Shown: in pieces, positions 9,790-18,462 of the stretch
Layout: each line of letters starts with the position of its first letter
Numbering within the stretch: the first letter of the stretch is position 1
Assembly (NCBI GenBank): GCA_021825505.1
Contig: JAKAHP010000003.1
Location: 1 to 35,092, forward strand
Source: Pseudomonadota bacterium
GTDB lineage: Bacteria; Pseudomonadota; Gammaproteobacteria; Burkholderiales; Burkholderiaceae_C
DNA: 35,092 nucleotides
Direction of reading: 5' to 3'
Made by a program: the position numbers and the translations under genes
Notes under the pieces: model-generated
Database searches by the model: none
What the model saw: the letters and a program-made list of their open reading frames with translations, nothing else
Told to the model about the DNA's origin: nothing

Positions 9790-10356
9790 ATGAATCTGCT
9801 CTGCCCACGTCTGCGCCGCGCCCTGGTCGCGCTGGCACTGCTGCCGCCCTGCCTGGCCGCCCCCGCGCTGGCGCACGCGCGCTTTGCCGGCGACGCCCCG
9901 GCGCCTGCCGTGCCGCTGGCGCTGGCCTTGCCGCGCCCTGCGCTGACGCCCGGTGCCATCGACCCCGCGGTGACCCAGGCCGATCTCGACCGCACCATCT
10001 GCGTGCCCGGCTACAGCCGCGCGGTGCGCCCGCCCGAGCGCTACACCGAGCGTCTCAAGCGCCGGCAGATGCGTCAGTACGGCTGGGCCGACCGCCGCCT
10101 GCGCGATTACGAGGAAGACCACCTGATCAGCCTCGAGCTCGGCGGCAGCCCGACCGATCCGCGCAACCTGTGGCCGCAGCCGCACCACGTCGTCGGCGGC
10201 TGGGGCAGCTACGCCAAGGACAAGCTGGAAAACCGCCTGCACGCGCTGGTGTGCCGCGGCGCATTGCCGCTGCGCACCGCGCAGCAGGCGATCGCCACCG
10301 ACTGGATCGGCGCCTATCGGCGCTGGGTCGGCGGGCAACCCGACACGCGGCGCTGA
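9790..10356 (+). CDS. Exported HNH-nuclease-like protein of unknown function
   Basis: A 188-residue protein. Residues 1-28 look like a Sec signal peptide: basic start, hydrophobic core, and Ala-rich end LAAPALAHA. The mature part contains YEEDHLISLELGG and then DPRNLWPQPH. This EDH...N spacing resembles the beta-beta-alpha-metal (HNH-like) nuclease fold. A conserved-looking KDKLENRLHALVCRG follows. Cys in TICVPGY and Cys in VCRG could form a disulfide outside the cytoplasm. Proteins with this EDH-ELGG-NLWP signature are usually annotated only as hypothetical. Nuclease activity is my inference from the motif. The gene is divergent from cbbM and convergent with the kinase gene, with which it shares a hairpin over both stop codons. 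The Shine-Dalgarno signal is weak. Confidence 0.8.
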   Translation: MNLLCPRLRRALVALALLPPCLAAPALAHARFAGDAPAPAVPLALALPRPALTPGAIDPAVTQADLDRTICVPGYSRAVRPPERYTERLKRRQMRQYGWADRRLRDYEEDHLISLELGGSPTDPRNLWPQPHHVVGGWGSYAKDKLENRLHALVCRGALPLRTAQQAIATDWIGAYRRWVGGQPDTRR

Positions 10357-10379
10357 GCGCTGCGCGCCGGCTCAGCGCC
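10349..10379. terminator. Hairpin spanning both stop codons of a convergent gene pair
   Basis: GGCGCTGAGC (10349-10358) pairs perfectly with GCTCAGCGCC (10370-10379), leaving an 11-base loop. The TGA of the plus-strand gene (10354-10356) and the TGA of the minus-strand gene (10372-10374) lie in opposite arms. It is a plausible bidirectional transcription end or mRNA-protecting hairpin. No T-tract follows on either side, so a Rho-independent mechanism is not certain. Confidence 0.5.
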
Positions 10380-11952
10380 CGCTCAGCCAGCGCGCGGCCA
10401 GCGTGTCCACGTCGAGCGGCCGCGCGGCATCGACCACGAGGCTGGCGGCACGCTCGTCGCTGCCCAGGGGTTCGCACCACGCGAACTGGCGCTCGAGCAC
10501 CGCCACATCCGCTTCCGAGGCGTCGTCGCCGCGGCGCTGGCGCGCCGCCACGCGCGTGCGCAGCAGCGTGGCGTCGGCGCGGCAGTCGAGGATCGCGAAC
10601 GGCACGCCGAGCCGGCGCGCCAGTTGGTGGAAGGCGTCGCGCTCCGCCGCGCGCAGGAACGCGGCGTCGACGATCACCGGCCAGCCCGCGCCCAGCGCGA
10701 GCGTCGCCGCCTCGTGCAGCCGCGCATAGGTGCGGCGCGTCGCGTCGGTCGAATAGACCAGGTCGCGCCCGAGCGCGGCGCTCGAGGCCAGCGCGTGCAG
10801 GCCGAACAGGCGTTTGCGCACCACGTCCGAGCGCAGGCGCACCGCGCCGGCGGCTTCGAGCAACTGTGCGCTGACGTGGCTCTTGCCGGAGCCGGACACA
10901 CCGTGCGTGATCAGCAGCCGCGCCCCCGGCGATTCGCGCAGCGTGCTGGCTGCCGCCAGGTAGTCGGGGCCGGTCGCGGTCAGGCCTTCGGCGCCGCCGA
11001 TGGCCGCGACCAGCGCGCGCACCACCGCACGGTACACCGCGTAATAGCGATGCACCGCGAGGCCGGCGTAATCGTCGGTGCCTTCGAGCCAGCGGTCGAG
11101 CAGCCGCGCGGCGAGGTCGGGGCGGCCGTGCGCGTGCAGGTCCATGGTGGCGAACGCGAGGTCGGCCTGCACGTCGATCCAGCGCAGCGCCGGATCGAAC
11201 TCGACGCCGTCGAACGCGGTGACGACATCGCCGAGCACGACCAGATTGTCCAGATGCAGGTCGCCATGGCCCTCGCGCACCCACCCCTGCTGGTGTCGCT
11301 GCGCGAAGGTCGGCAGCAAGCGCCGCCCGCTGGCCTCGCACCAGCGCGCCAGCGCCGGCACGCGCGGGTCGTCCAGGCGCGCGGCGAGGCGCTCCAGCGC
11401 GTCGGTGGTGGCACCGACGACGGCGCGCGGTGTGCCATGGGGCGAACGCGCGGCGGCACGCGCCGCGTCGTTGTGGAACGCGGACAAGGCGCTCGCGAGG
11501 CAGTCGATGGTCGCGCCGTCGAGCCGTCCGGCGGCCAGGCGCCGGCCGAGCAGCGCGTCGTCGGCGAACTGGCGCATGCGTACCGCCCAGTCGATCGAAG
11601 CGCCGCTGCCGTGCAGGCGTGGTGCCGCGGCGCTGCCGCGCACCGCGACGACGTCGAGGTACAGATCGGGCGCCAGTCGGCGGTTCAGCCTGAGCTCATC
11701 GAGGCAGGCGCGATGGCGGTGGGCGCGGTCGCTGAAGTCGAGGAAATCGAGCTTGACCGGCTTCTTGATCTTCCATGCCTGCTCGCCGTCGAGCAGCACC
11801 CAGGAGATGTGGGTCTCGATGCAGCGCACCACGCGTCCGGTATGCGCCTGCAGCGCGCGTCGCAGCGCATCGATGTCGAGCGGCGGCGGCGGTGCGTCGC
11901 CTGCGGCCTGCGCGGCGTGCAACGGATTCGCGTGCTGGGGCGATGGCTGCAT
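10372..11952 (-). CDS. Aminoglycoside-phosphotransferase-like / P-loop kinase fusion protein
   Basis: A 526-residue two-domain protein. The N-terminal half resembles APH-type phosphotransferases: a WKIKKPVKLDFLDF segment near residue 65, the catalytic-loop-like GHGDLHLDN near residue 230, and FDGVEFDP shortly after. The C-terminal half starts near residue 350 with a Walker A GVSGSGKS and resembles small AAA/zeta-toxin-like kinases. This fusion is a recognised but functionally uncharacterised family, usually annotated as a bifunctional aminoglycoside phosphotransferase/ATP-binding protein. A real role in antibiotic resistance should not be assumed. The start at 11952 is chosen because GAGGAGG lies 7 bases upstream; a longer in-frame reading to 12090 lacks such a signal. 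It is divergent from the hemerythrin-GGDEF gene. Confidence 0.9.
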   Translation of the reverse strand: MQPSPQHANPLHAAQAAGDAPPPPLDIDALRRALQAHTGRVVRCIETHISWVLLDGEQAWKIKKPVKLDFLDFSDRAHRHRACLDELRLNRRLAPDLYLDVVAVRGSAAAPRLHGSGASIDWAVRMRQFADDALLGRRLAAGRLDGATIDCLASALSAFHNDAARAAARSPHGTPRAVVGATTDALERLAARLDDPRVPALARWCEASGRRLLPTFAQRHQQGWVREGHGDLHLDNLVVLGDVVTAFDGVEFDPALRWIDVQADLAFATMDLHAHGRPDLAARLLDRWLEGTDDYAGLAVHRYYAVYRAVVRALVAAIGGAEGLTATGPDYLAAASTLRESPGARLLITHGVSGSGKSHVSAQLLEAAGAVRLRSDVVRKRLFGLHALASSAALGRDLVYSTDATRRTYARLHEAATLALGAGWPVIVDAAFLRAAERDAFHQLARRLGVPFAILDCRADATLLRTRVAARQRRGDDASEADVAVLERQFAWCEPLGSDERAASLVVDAARPLDVDTLAARWLSGR

Positions 11953-12104
11953 CGTGCGGCCTCCTCGGTGCATTGTCGGGGCCGCGACGGGCCGCGTCCA
12001 GCAGGGCGTGGTGTGGCGCCCAGACCACGGGTTTTCACCAGCGGCAGGTGATGCGCCACGCGCAATAAATGGCGGATATAGTCTGACCAAAACGAAAACT
12101 GGCC

Positions 12105-13700
12105 GTGCACAAGCTCCCTGAATTGCGCTGGGACGCGTCGATTGCGACCGGTGTGGCCGAAGTCGACGCGCAGCACCAGCATTTGTTCGACGTGTTCAAT
12201 GCGGCGGCGCGTGCGCAGGCCGCCGGCAGCGCGCAGGCCGATGCGCTGATCACCGAGCTGATCGACTACACGCGCGAGCATTTCCGCACCGAAGCCGAGC
12301 TGATGCGGCGCTGGCCGGTCGATCCCGCGGGCAAGGCCGCCCACCTGGGCGCGCACCAGCGCTTCGTCGACTTTCTCGACCAGGCCCAGGCGGTGGCGGC
12401 CGATCAGCCGGCCGAAACCGTGCTCGACCTGCTGGCGTTTCTCGCACAATGGCTGCTGCACCATGTCGCCGGGGTCGACGCGCGGCTGGCGCGCGAAGTG
12501 CGCGCGCTCGAGGCCGGTGCACCGTTGCCGCCGCTCGAGACTGACGCGCCGATGCAGCGCCTGAGCGACGCCATGGGCCAGCTGACCGACGCGCTGGTGC
12601 AGCGCACCTTCGAGTTGCTCAGCGAGCGCGAGCGCCTGGCCAATCTGCAAAAGCTCTACCGCGTGCTGCTGCACTCGGGGGACGTGCTGATCCAGAGCCG
12701 CAGCGAGCAGGAGATGCTCGACAGCCTGTGCAGCAAGATCGTGCAGCACACGCCGTTCCATGCCGCGTGGATCGGCCGGCCGCGCGGCGAGGGCGAGCTG
12801 TTCGAGGTGCTGGCCAAGTTCGGCGAGGGTACCGGGCAGGTCGATGCGGCGACGCCGCGCATGACCCCCGAGTACCGCAATTCGATGACGGTACGCGCGT
12901 GGACCGGAGGCCAGCTGCTGTACAGCAACGACACGCTGGCCGATGTGCTGCTCGAACCCTGGCACGCGGGGCTGGCCGAACACCGCTGGTTCAGCGCGCT
13001 GGCGGTGCCGATCCTGCGCGGCGGGGCGATCTGGGGCGTGCTCACGCTGGCGTCGCCGCGCCGCGGCACCTTCGACGACGCGACGCTCGACGTGTGCGCG
13101 CGCATCGCCGCCTTGCTCGGTTACGGCCTCGATGAACTCGACCTGAAGGCGCGCATCCAGTCCCTGCAAAGCGTCGAGGCCACGCTGGCGCGCACCGACG
13201 CGCTGACCGGTCTGCCCAACCGCTACGCGCTGGACGAGCATCTGCGCGCGGTGATGCCGCAGGCGCGGCGGCAAGGTCTGGTGCTGGCGCTCGGGCTGCT
13301 CGACCTGGACGATTTCAAGCAGGTCAACGATCAGCACGGCCACGACGCCGGCGACGCACTGTTGCGCGAGTTCGGCCGCCGCGTGCGCGAAGGGCTGCGC
13401 AGCGCCGACTTTTTCGCCCGGCTTGGCGGCGACGAGTTCGTCGTCGTGTTCGAGCGGCTCGACGCCGGGGCGCAGGTCGAGAGCGGGCTCGAGCGTTTGC
13501 ATCGCGCCGTCGAAATCCCCTTCATACTCCAAGGTGGGCAGCGTGCAACCGTAGGAATGACGATGGGTTTGGCGCTATACCCAGCCGATGGCGATTCCGT
13601 GCGGGAGCTGTTGCGCAGCGCCGACGCGGCGATGTACCTGGCCAAGCTGCACAAGCGTGAGCGCACCCACTGGTGGCGCTTCGCCGCGTCCGCGGCCTGA
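12105..13700 (+). CDS. Hemerythrin-GAF-GGDEF diguanylate cyclase
   Basis: A 531-residue cytoplasmic diguanylate cyclase with an oxygen-binding-type input domain. Residues 1-135 are a bacteriohemerythrin: the di-iron ligand pattern is complete (DAQHQHLF, YTREHFRTEAELM, HLGAHQRF, LLHHVAGVD). A GAF domain occupies about 180-345 and GGDEF is at 441-445, with intact I-site RSAD. It therefore probably makes c-di-GMP in response to O2 or redox state, as reported for Bhr-DGC of Vibrio cholerae. The start is GTG at 12105, because hemerythrins begin close to this point and no upstream in-frame start exists. No Shine-Dalgarno is evident. TATAGT at 12077-12082 could be a -10 box but lacks a clear -35. 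The protein ends right after the THWW motif that links GGDEF to globin in its neighbour. Confidence 0.95.
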   Translation: MHKLPELRWDASIATGVAEVDAQHQHLFDVFNAAARAQAAGSAQADALITELIDYTREHFRTEAELMRRWPVDPAGKAAHLGAHQRFVDFLDQAQAVAADQPAETVLDLLAFLAQWLLHHVAGVDARLAREVRALEAGAPLPPLETDAPMQRLSDAMGQLTDALVQRTFELLSERERLANLQKLYRVLLHSGDVLIQSRSEQEMLDSLCSKIVQHTPFHAAWIGRPRGEGELFEVLAKFGEGTGQVDAATPRMTPEYRNSMTVRAWTGGQLLYSNDTLADVLLEPWHAGLAEHRWFSALAVPILRGGAIWGVLTLASPRRGTFDDATLDVCARIAALLGYGLDELDLKARIQSLQSVEATLARTDALTGLPNRYALDEHLRAVMPQARRQGLVLALGLLDLDDFKQVNDQHGHDAGDALLREFGRRVREGLRSADFFARLGGDEFVVVFERLDAGAQVESGLERLHRAVEIPFILQGGQRATVGMTMGLALYPADGDSVRELLRSADAAMYLAKLHKRERTHWWRFAASAA

Positions 13701-13716
13701 GCCGCGGACGCGGCGA
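13681..13716 (+). terminator. Perfect 16-bp hairpin with the stop codon in its loop
   Basis: Bases 13681-13696 and 13701-13716 are perfect inverted copies separated by the four bases CTGA (13697-13700), which contain the TGA of the hemerythrin-GGDEF gene. The stem is almost all G/C and would be very stable in RNA. The following sequence (TACACTGCG) has no T-tract, so it may be an attenuator, an mRNA 3'-end protector or a weak terminator between this gene and the next. Confidence 0.6.
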
Positions 13717-13768
13717 TACACTGCGCGCCTATGCTGGACCCGCGCCCAGGCGGGCTGATTGCCGAACG

Positions 13769-16700
13769 ATGCCACCACCGATGAACTCCGGGGCCGCGCC
13801 GCGCGAGCGCGCCGGGCCACGCGACGCCCACGCCGACCGGGTGCGCCTGCTCTACGCCGGGGTGGTGCCGGCGGCGATCGGCGGCGTCGTCGTGCCGCTG
13901 GCGGTCGCCTGGCTGCTGCGCGCGCATGCCCCCGCGCATTGGCTGCTGGCGTGGATTGCGGCACAAGCGCTGGCGCACGGCGCGCTGCTGGGAGTCGCAC
14001 GCTGGCGCGCGCGCCACGCCGAACCCGACGCCGAGGTCTGGCTGCGGCGCTTTCGCGCCTGCGCGCTCGCGGTCGGCGCTGCCTGGTCGCTGCTGCCCCT
14101 GGCGCTGTTTCCGTCGACGGTGCTGCTGCAGCTGCTCGTCACCTGCGTGCTGATCGCGTCGGCCGGCGTGGTGCTGGCCAAACTGGTGCCCGACCTGCCG
14201 TCGGCGCTGCTGTTCCTGGCGCCGTCCGGGCTCGCGCTCACCGCCCAGCTCGCGGCGTCGGCGCACCCGATGATGCACGTCGTCGCGTTGCTGGCGGCGC
14301 TGTACTTCATCGCGATCGGCGTCGCGATGCGCGCCACCAGCGCGGCGTTCGACGAGAACGCGCGCATGCGTGCGCTCAACGCCAGGCTGGCCGATTACAA
14401 CGCCTTCCTCGGCCAGGTCCACCGCACCATCGCGCTGGCGCAGGACGAGGCCGACCTGCTGCAGACGATCTGCGCGCTCGCGGTGCGCTACGCCGGCGTG
14501 CGCCTGGCCTGGGTCGGCCGGCCCGACGCGCAGGGGCGCATCCGCTTCGTCGGCAAGTCCGGGCCGGCGCTGGCGGTGCTCGACACGCTCGAACTCAGCG
14601 TCGACGCGGCGCCCGACGGCAGCGAAGGCAGCGTCGCACGCGCCTGGCGCGAGCAGCGCGCGCTGTTCAACGTGGCGCGGCCGGCGGCGATCCGGCCGTG
14701 GCTGCAGCGCGCCGCGGCGCAGAACCTGGACACCAGCGCGGTGCTTCCGATCCGGCGGCGCGGCGAGGCGTGGGCACTGCTCGCGCTGTACGCGGCCAGC
14801 TCCGATCCCTTCGACGAGGCGCTGCAGCGCGTGCTGCTCGACCTCGCCGACAGCGTCTCGCACGGGCTCGACGTGATCGAGGCGCGACGCTGGACCGAAA
14901 CCCTCAGCGAGCACAGCGAGGCCGGTGTCGCGCTGGTGCGCCAGCGCCGCATCGTGTCGGCCAACCGGCGCTTCGCGCGCATGTTCGGGTTCGACACGGT
15001 CGATGCGCTGGTCGGCATGCCCACGCGCGAGCTCTATCCCGATGCGGCGACCTACCAGGCGGTCGGCGCGCACCACGCACGCCTGGCCGACGGCGAGACG
15101 GTGCGCCTGCAGTCGATCCCGTTCCGCCGGCGCGACGGCCGCACGCTGCCCTGCGACCTGACCGGCTCGCGCATCGACGCCGAGCAGTCGATCTGGACCT
15201 TCGTCGACGTCGAGCGGCGCGACGAGGAACATCGCCAGTTGCTGCAGCTCGAGCGGCTGTACCGCGCGCTGCTCGGCGAAGCCGACGTGCTGCTGCAGGC
15301 GCGTACCGAGCAGTTGATGCTCGAGCAGACCTGCGCCCGGCTGGGCGGCGAGGCGATTTTCCACGCCGCGTGGATCGGCCGCCCCGACGCCGCCGGGCGC
15401 ATGCAGGTGCTGGCGCGCGCTGGAGCTGGCGCCGGCGCGCTCGACCAGATGGCGATCACCATCGACGATCCGCAATCGCTGGTGGCGCGCGCCTGGCGCG
15501 AAGGATCCGTGGTGCATATGAACGACGCGGCGCGGCGCGCGAGCCCCTGGGTGGCGGAGTTCGAGCGCCACCGCTGGGGCTCGGCACTGGCGGTGCCGGT
15601 GCAGCGCGGCGACGCGCGCTGGGGGGTGCTGGCCTTCGTGTCGCTGGACGCCGCTGCGTTCGACGCCAAGACCATCGAAGTCTGCACCCGCGTCGCGGCG
15701 TTGCTCGGCCACGCGCTCGACGAGCTCGACCTGAAGCAGCGCATCTCGCAGTTGCAGGCGGAGGAGGCGCACCGCGCGCGCCACGACGTGCTGACCGGCC
15801 TGCCCAACCGACGTGCGCTCGAGCAGCACCTGCCGCAGGCCATCGCTCGCGCCGCGCGCGCCGGCACGGCGCTGGCGCTGGGCATGATCGACCTCGACGA
15901 CTTCAAACCGGTCAACGACCGCTACGGCCACGAGGCCGGCGACACCCTGCTGCGCGAGCTCGGCGCGCGGCTGCAGCGCGTGTTGCGCGCCACCGATCTG
16001 GTCGTGCGGCTCGGCGGCGACGAATTCGTCGTCGTGCTCGAGCAGCTCGACCGCACGCAACATCTGGCCGAGCTCGACGCCTCGCTGCAGCGCCTGCACC
16101 AGGCGGTCGAGACGCCGTTCGACCTCGGTGGCGGCCGGCGCGCCGAGGTCGGCATGAGCATGGGCGTGGCGCTGTACCCGATCGACGACGTCGAGCCCGA
16201 TGCGCTGATGCGTCGTGCCGACGCCGCGATGTACCGCGCCAAGGCCGACAAGGTCGGCCGCCTCGCCTGGTGGAGCCTGGGCGATGAAGCGCCGCGCGCG
16301 CCGGCGCGCGAAGCACCGTTCGACGCGTTCGGCGACGCCGCGGCGGCGCTGCTGGGCGCGGTGTGCGCGGAGCTGGCGCCGGTCAGGCAGCAGTTCATCG
16401 AGGACTTCTACGCCGAGCTGACGCGCCACGACGAGACCGCCGCGGTGCTGGCCAGTCTGTCGGCCGAGGAATTGGTGCGGCTGCAACAGGCGCAGGCGCA
16501 GCATCTGGCGTTTCTGCTCGACCCGTCGAGCAGCGCGCTGGCGATCGTCGAACGCGCACGCCACCTCGGCGAAGTGCATGCGCTGATCGGCGTCAGCCCG
16601 TCGTGGCTGACGCGTGCGACCAACGTCTACCACGATCTGTTGCAGCGCCACGTCGACCGCAGCGCGCTGGCGGCACGCGAGCGCTACCACACGCTGCGCG

Positions 16701-18349
16701 CGGCCGACGCGCGCCTGCAACTGGACCTGCACACCGAGCTCGACGCGATGCAGGCGGTGGCCGACACCTACAGCGCGCACGCGGCGCGCGCCTTGCCGCC
16801 CGCCGGCGCCAGCTGGGCCAGCCTGGTGCAGTCCGAACTCGACGCACTCGGTGCGCTGCCCGGCGTGCGCGCCTGCCAGCTGCTGCGCCCGCGCGACGAC
16901 GGCTCGTTCGCCATCGAGTTCAGCGGCGGCCCGGCCGCGGCCTCGATGGAGCGCGTCGCGCAGACCGCGGGCCTGACGCCGCAGCTCGACGCGCGCCAGC
17001 GCGCCGGCCAGGGGCTGAACCCGCTGGCCTGGCACAGCGAGCAGATCCAGCACAGCGACGCCTACGCGCTGGATGCGCGCACCCAGGTCTGGCACGAGGC
17101 GCTGGCCGCGCTGGGCATACGCAGCATCGTCGCGATTCCGGTGCTCGGCGGGCACGGCCCCGAGTTCGTGCTGGCCATCGAAGGCGCGTTCCCGCATCAA
17201 TTCTCCAACCGCTGGGCGCGCGACCTGTGCGTGGCGCTGCAGAATCGCTGGAGCCAGATCGCGCGGCTGACACAGCCCGGCGCAGCGACGCCGCTGACGG
17301 TCACGCAGGCCACCGAATTCCGCCGCCTGTTCCATTCCGGTGCGCTGTGCATGGACATGCAGCCGGTGATCAACCTGCGCGACGGCCGCCTGGTCAAGCT
17401 CGAGGCGCTGGCGCGGCTGCGCCGCGCCGATGGCGGCATCATCGCGCCGGCGCAGTTCCTGCCGTCGCTGCGCGACAGCGACCTCGACGCGCTGTTCCGC
17501 CAGGGCCTGGAAATCGCACTGGGCTGGCAGCGCGCCTGGCGCGAGCGCGGCCTCGACGTCGAGCTGGCGCTGAACCTGGCCCCGTCGACGCTGGTGCACG
17601 CCGACTGCGCGGCGTGGGTCGCCGAGGCCTTGCAGCGCCACGCCATCGAGCCGCAGCGCCTGACGCTGGAACTGCTCGAGAACCAGCAAGTTGCCGAAGG
17701 GCGACGCGACGAGGCGATCGCTGCATTGCAGCGTGTCGGCGTGCGCCTGGCAATCGACGACCTGGGGTCGGGCTACAGCAGCCTGAAGCGGCTGGCCAGC
17801 CTGAACTTCGACGTGATCAAGGCCGACCAGTCGCTGGTGCGCGACGTCGCCGCCGATCCGGTGAAGACGCTCAGCCTGGTGCGCACCATCGTGCAGATCG
17901 GACGCGACTTCGATCGCGAAGTGGTCGTCGAGGGCCTGGAAACCGCACCGTTGATCGAAGCCGTGATGCGCCTGGGCGCCAGCCAGGGCCAGGGCTGGGG
18001 CCTGTCGCGGCCGATGCCGCCGGAGACGGTGCTGAACTGGGCCGCGCAATGGCGCTGGAATACGACGCCGCAGGCCGGCATCGCCAGCTATCTCGGTGCG
18101 CTGGCCTATCACTGGCGCTACATGCACGAGGACGTCGGCCGCTTCCCGCTGCAGCACGACGCGTGTCCGCTGAGTGCCTTCCTCGAGGCGCGCGGGCACG
18201 GCGCGGAGGACCCCGGCCACTGGCACCGCGCGGTGCACGAGGCGGCCGACGCGCAGGCACGCACCGCGGCCAGCCGCCAGCTGCTGGCCTGGCTGGCCGC
18301 GCGCGTGCGCATCGAGGCGGGGCACACGCCCCCTGAGGCCGCAGGCTAG
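13769..18349 (+). CDS. Membrane GAF-PAS-GAF-GGDEF-globin-GAF-EAL c-di-GMP enzyme with Cys/His tail
   Basis: A 1526-residue bifunctional-type c-di-GMP protein. About six membrane segments lie within residues 20-200, then GAF, PAS (near 375-480) and a second GAF. GGDEF is at 749-753 with I-site RATD. After 'LAWW' comes a globin-coupled-sensor-like domain in which GEVHALIGVSPSWL (His937) closely matches the proximal-His region of that family. A GAF-like domain and EAL (LEALARL, 1212-1214) follow. NLAPS, AIDDLGSGYSS, KAD and VEGLET are present, so the phosphodiesterase looks intact. The tail carries His1453, Cys1466, His1486 and His1490 (CZB-like). The start is ATG 13769 or ATG 13781; upstream codons overlap the hairpin and look non-coding. 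Its second GAF and its GGDEF closely resemble those of the preceding hemerythrin gene, suggesting duplication with exchange of modules. Confidence 0.93.
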   Translation: MPPPMNSGAAPRERAGPRDAHADRVRLLYAGVVPAAIGGVVVPLAVAWLLRAHAPAHWLLAWIAAQALAHGALLGVARWRARHAEPDAEVWLRRFRACALAVGAAWSLLPLALFPSTVLLQLLVTCVLIASAGVVLAKLVPDLPSALLFLAPSGLALTAQLAASAHPMMHVVALLAALYFIAIGVAMRATSAAFDENARMRALNARLADYNAFLGQVHRTIALAQDEADLLQTICALAVRYAGVRLAWVGRPDAQGRIRFVGKSGPALAVLDTLELSVDAAPDGSEGSVARAWREQRALFNVARPAAIRPWLQRAAAQNLDTSAVLPIRRRGEAWALLALYAASSDPFDEALQRVLLDLADSVSHGLDVIEARRWTETLSEHSEAGVALVRQRRIVSANRRFARMFGFDTVDALVGMPTRELYPDAATYQAVGAHHARLADGETVRLQSIPFRRRDGRTLPCDLTGSRIDAEQSIWTFVDVERRDEEHRQLLQLERLYRALLGEADVLLQARTEQLMLEQTCARLGGEAIFHAAWIGRPDAAGRMQVLARAGAGAGALDQMAITIDDPQSLVARAWREGSVVHMNDAARRASPWVAEFERHRWGSALAVPVQRGDARWGVLAFVSLDAAAFDAKTIEVCTRVAALLGHALDELDLKQRISQLQAEEAHRARHDVLTGLPNRRALEQHLPQAIARAARAGTALALGMIDLDDFKPVNDRYGHEAGDTLLRELGARLQRVLRATDLVVRLGGDEFVVVLEQLDRTQHLAELDASLQRLHQAVETPFDLGGGRRAEVGMSMGVALYPIDDVEPDALMRRADAAMYRAKADKVGRLAWWSLGDEAPRAPAREAPFDAFGDAAAALLGAVCAELAPVRQQFIEDFYAELTRHDETAAVLASLSAEELVRLQQAQAQHLAFLLDPSSSALAIVERARHLGEVHALIGVSPSWLTRATNVYHDLLQRHVDRSALAARERYHTLRAADARLQLDLHTELDAMQAVADTYSAHAARALPPAGASWASLVQSELDALGALPGVRACQLLRPRDDGSFAIEFSGGPAAASMERVAQTAGLTPQLDARQRAGQGLNPLAWHSEQIQHSDAYALDARTQVWHEALAALGIRSIVAIPVLGGHGPEFVLAIEGAFPHQFSNRWARDLCVALQNRWSQIARLTQPGAATPLTVTQATEFRRLFHSGALCMDMQPVINLRDGRLVKLEALARLRRADGGIIAPAQFLPSLRDSDLDALFRQGLEIALGWQRAWRERGLDVELALNLAPSTLVHADCAAWVAEALQRHAIEPQRLTLELLENQQVAEGRRDEAIAALQRVGVRLAIDDLGSGYSSLKRLASLNFDVIKADQSLVRDVAADPVKTLSLVRTIVQIGRDFDREVVVEGLETAPLIEAVMRLGASQGQGWGLSRPMPPETVLNWAAQWRWNTTPQAGIASYLGALAYHWRYMHEDVGRFPLQHDACPLSAFLEARGHGAEDPGHWHRAVHEAADAQARTAASRQLLAWLAARVRIEAGHTPPEAAG

Positions 18350-18462
18350 TTCTTTCGAACGAGGGCGGTGCGCCGTCCTTTCGGCGAATTCCCAGGGCGT
18401 CGGCGCTCACCTAGAGTGGCCGCTCCGACCCGACACGCGCCGTTGCGCTGCGCGACCGAACC

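Noticed and set aside
12077-12082. TATAGT as promoter of the hemerythrin-GGDEF gene
   Set aside because: The -10 match is good, but there is no -35 within 16-18 bases upstream, so it was not listed as a feature.
13331-18325. A 1664-codon open frame on the minus strand
   Set aside because: Same antisense artefact; the plus strand encodes intact GGDEF, EAL and GAF motifs.
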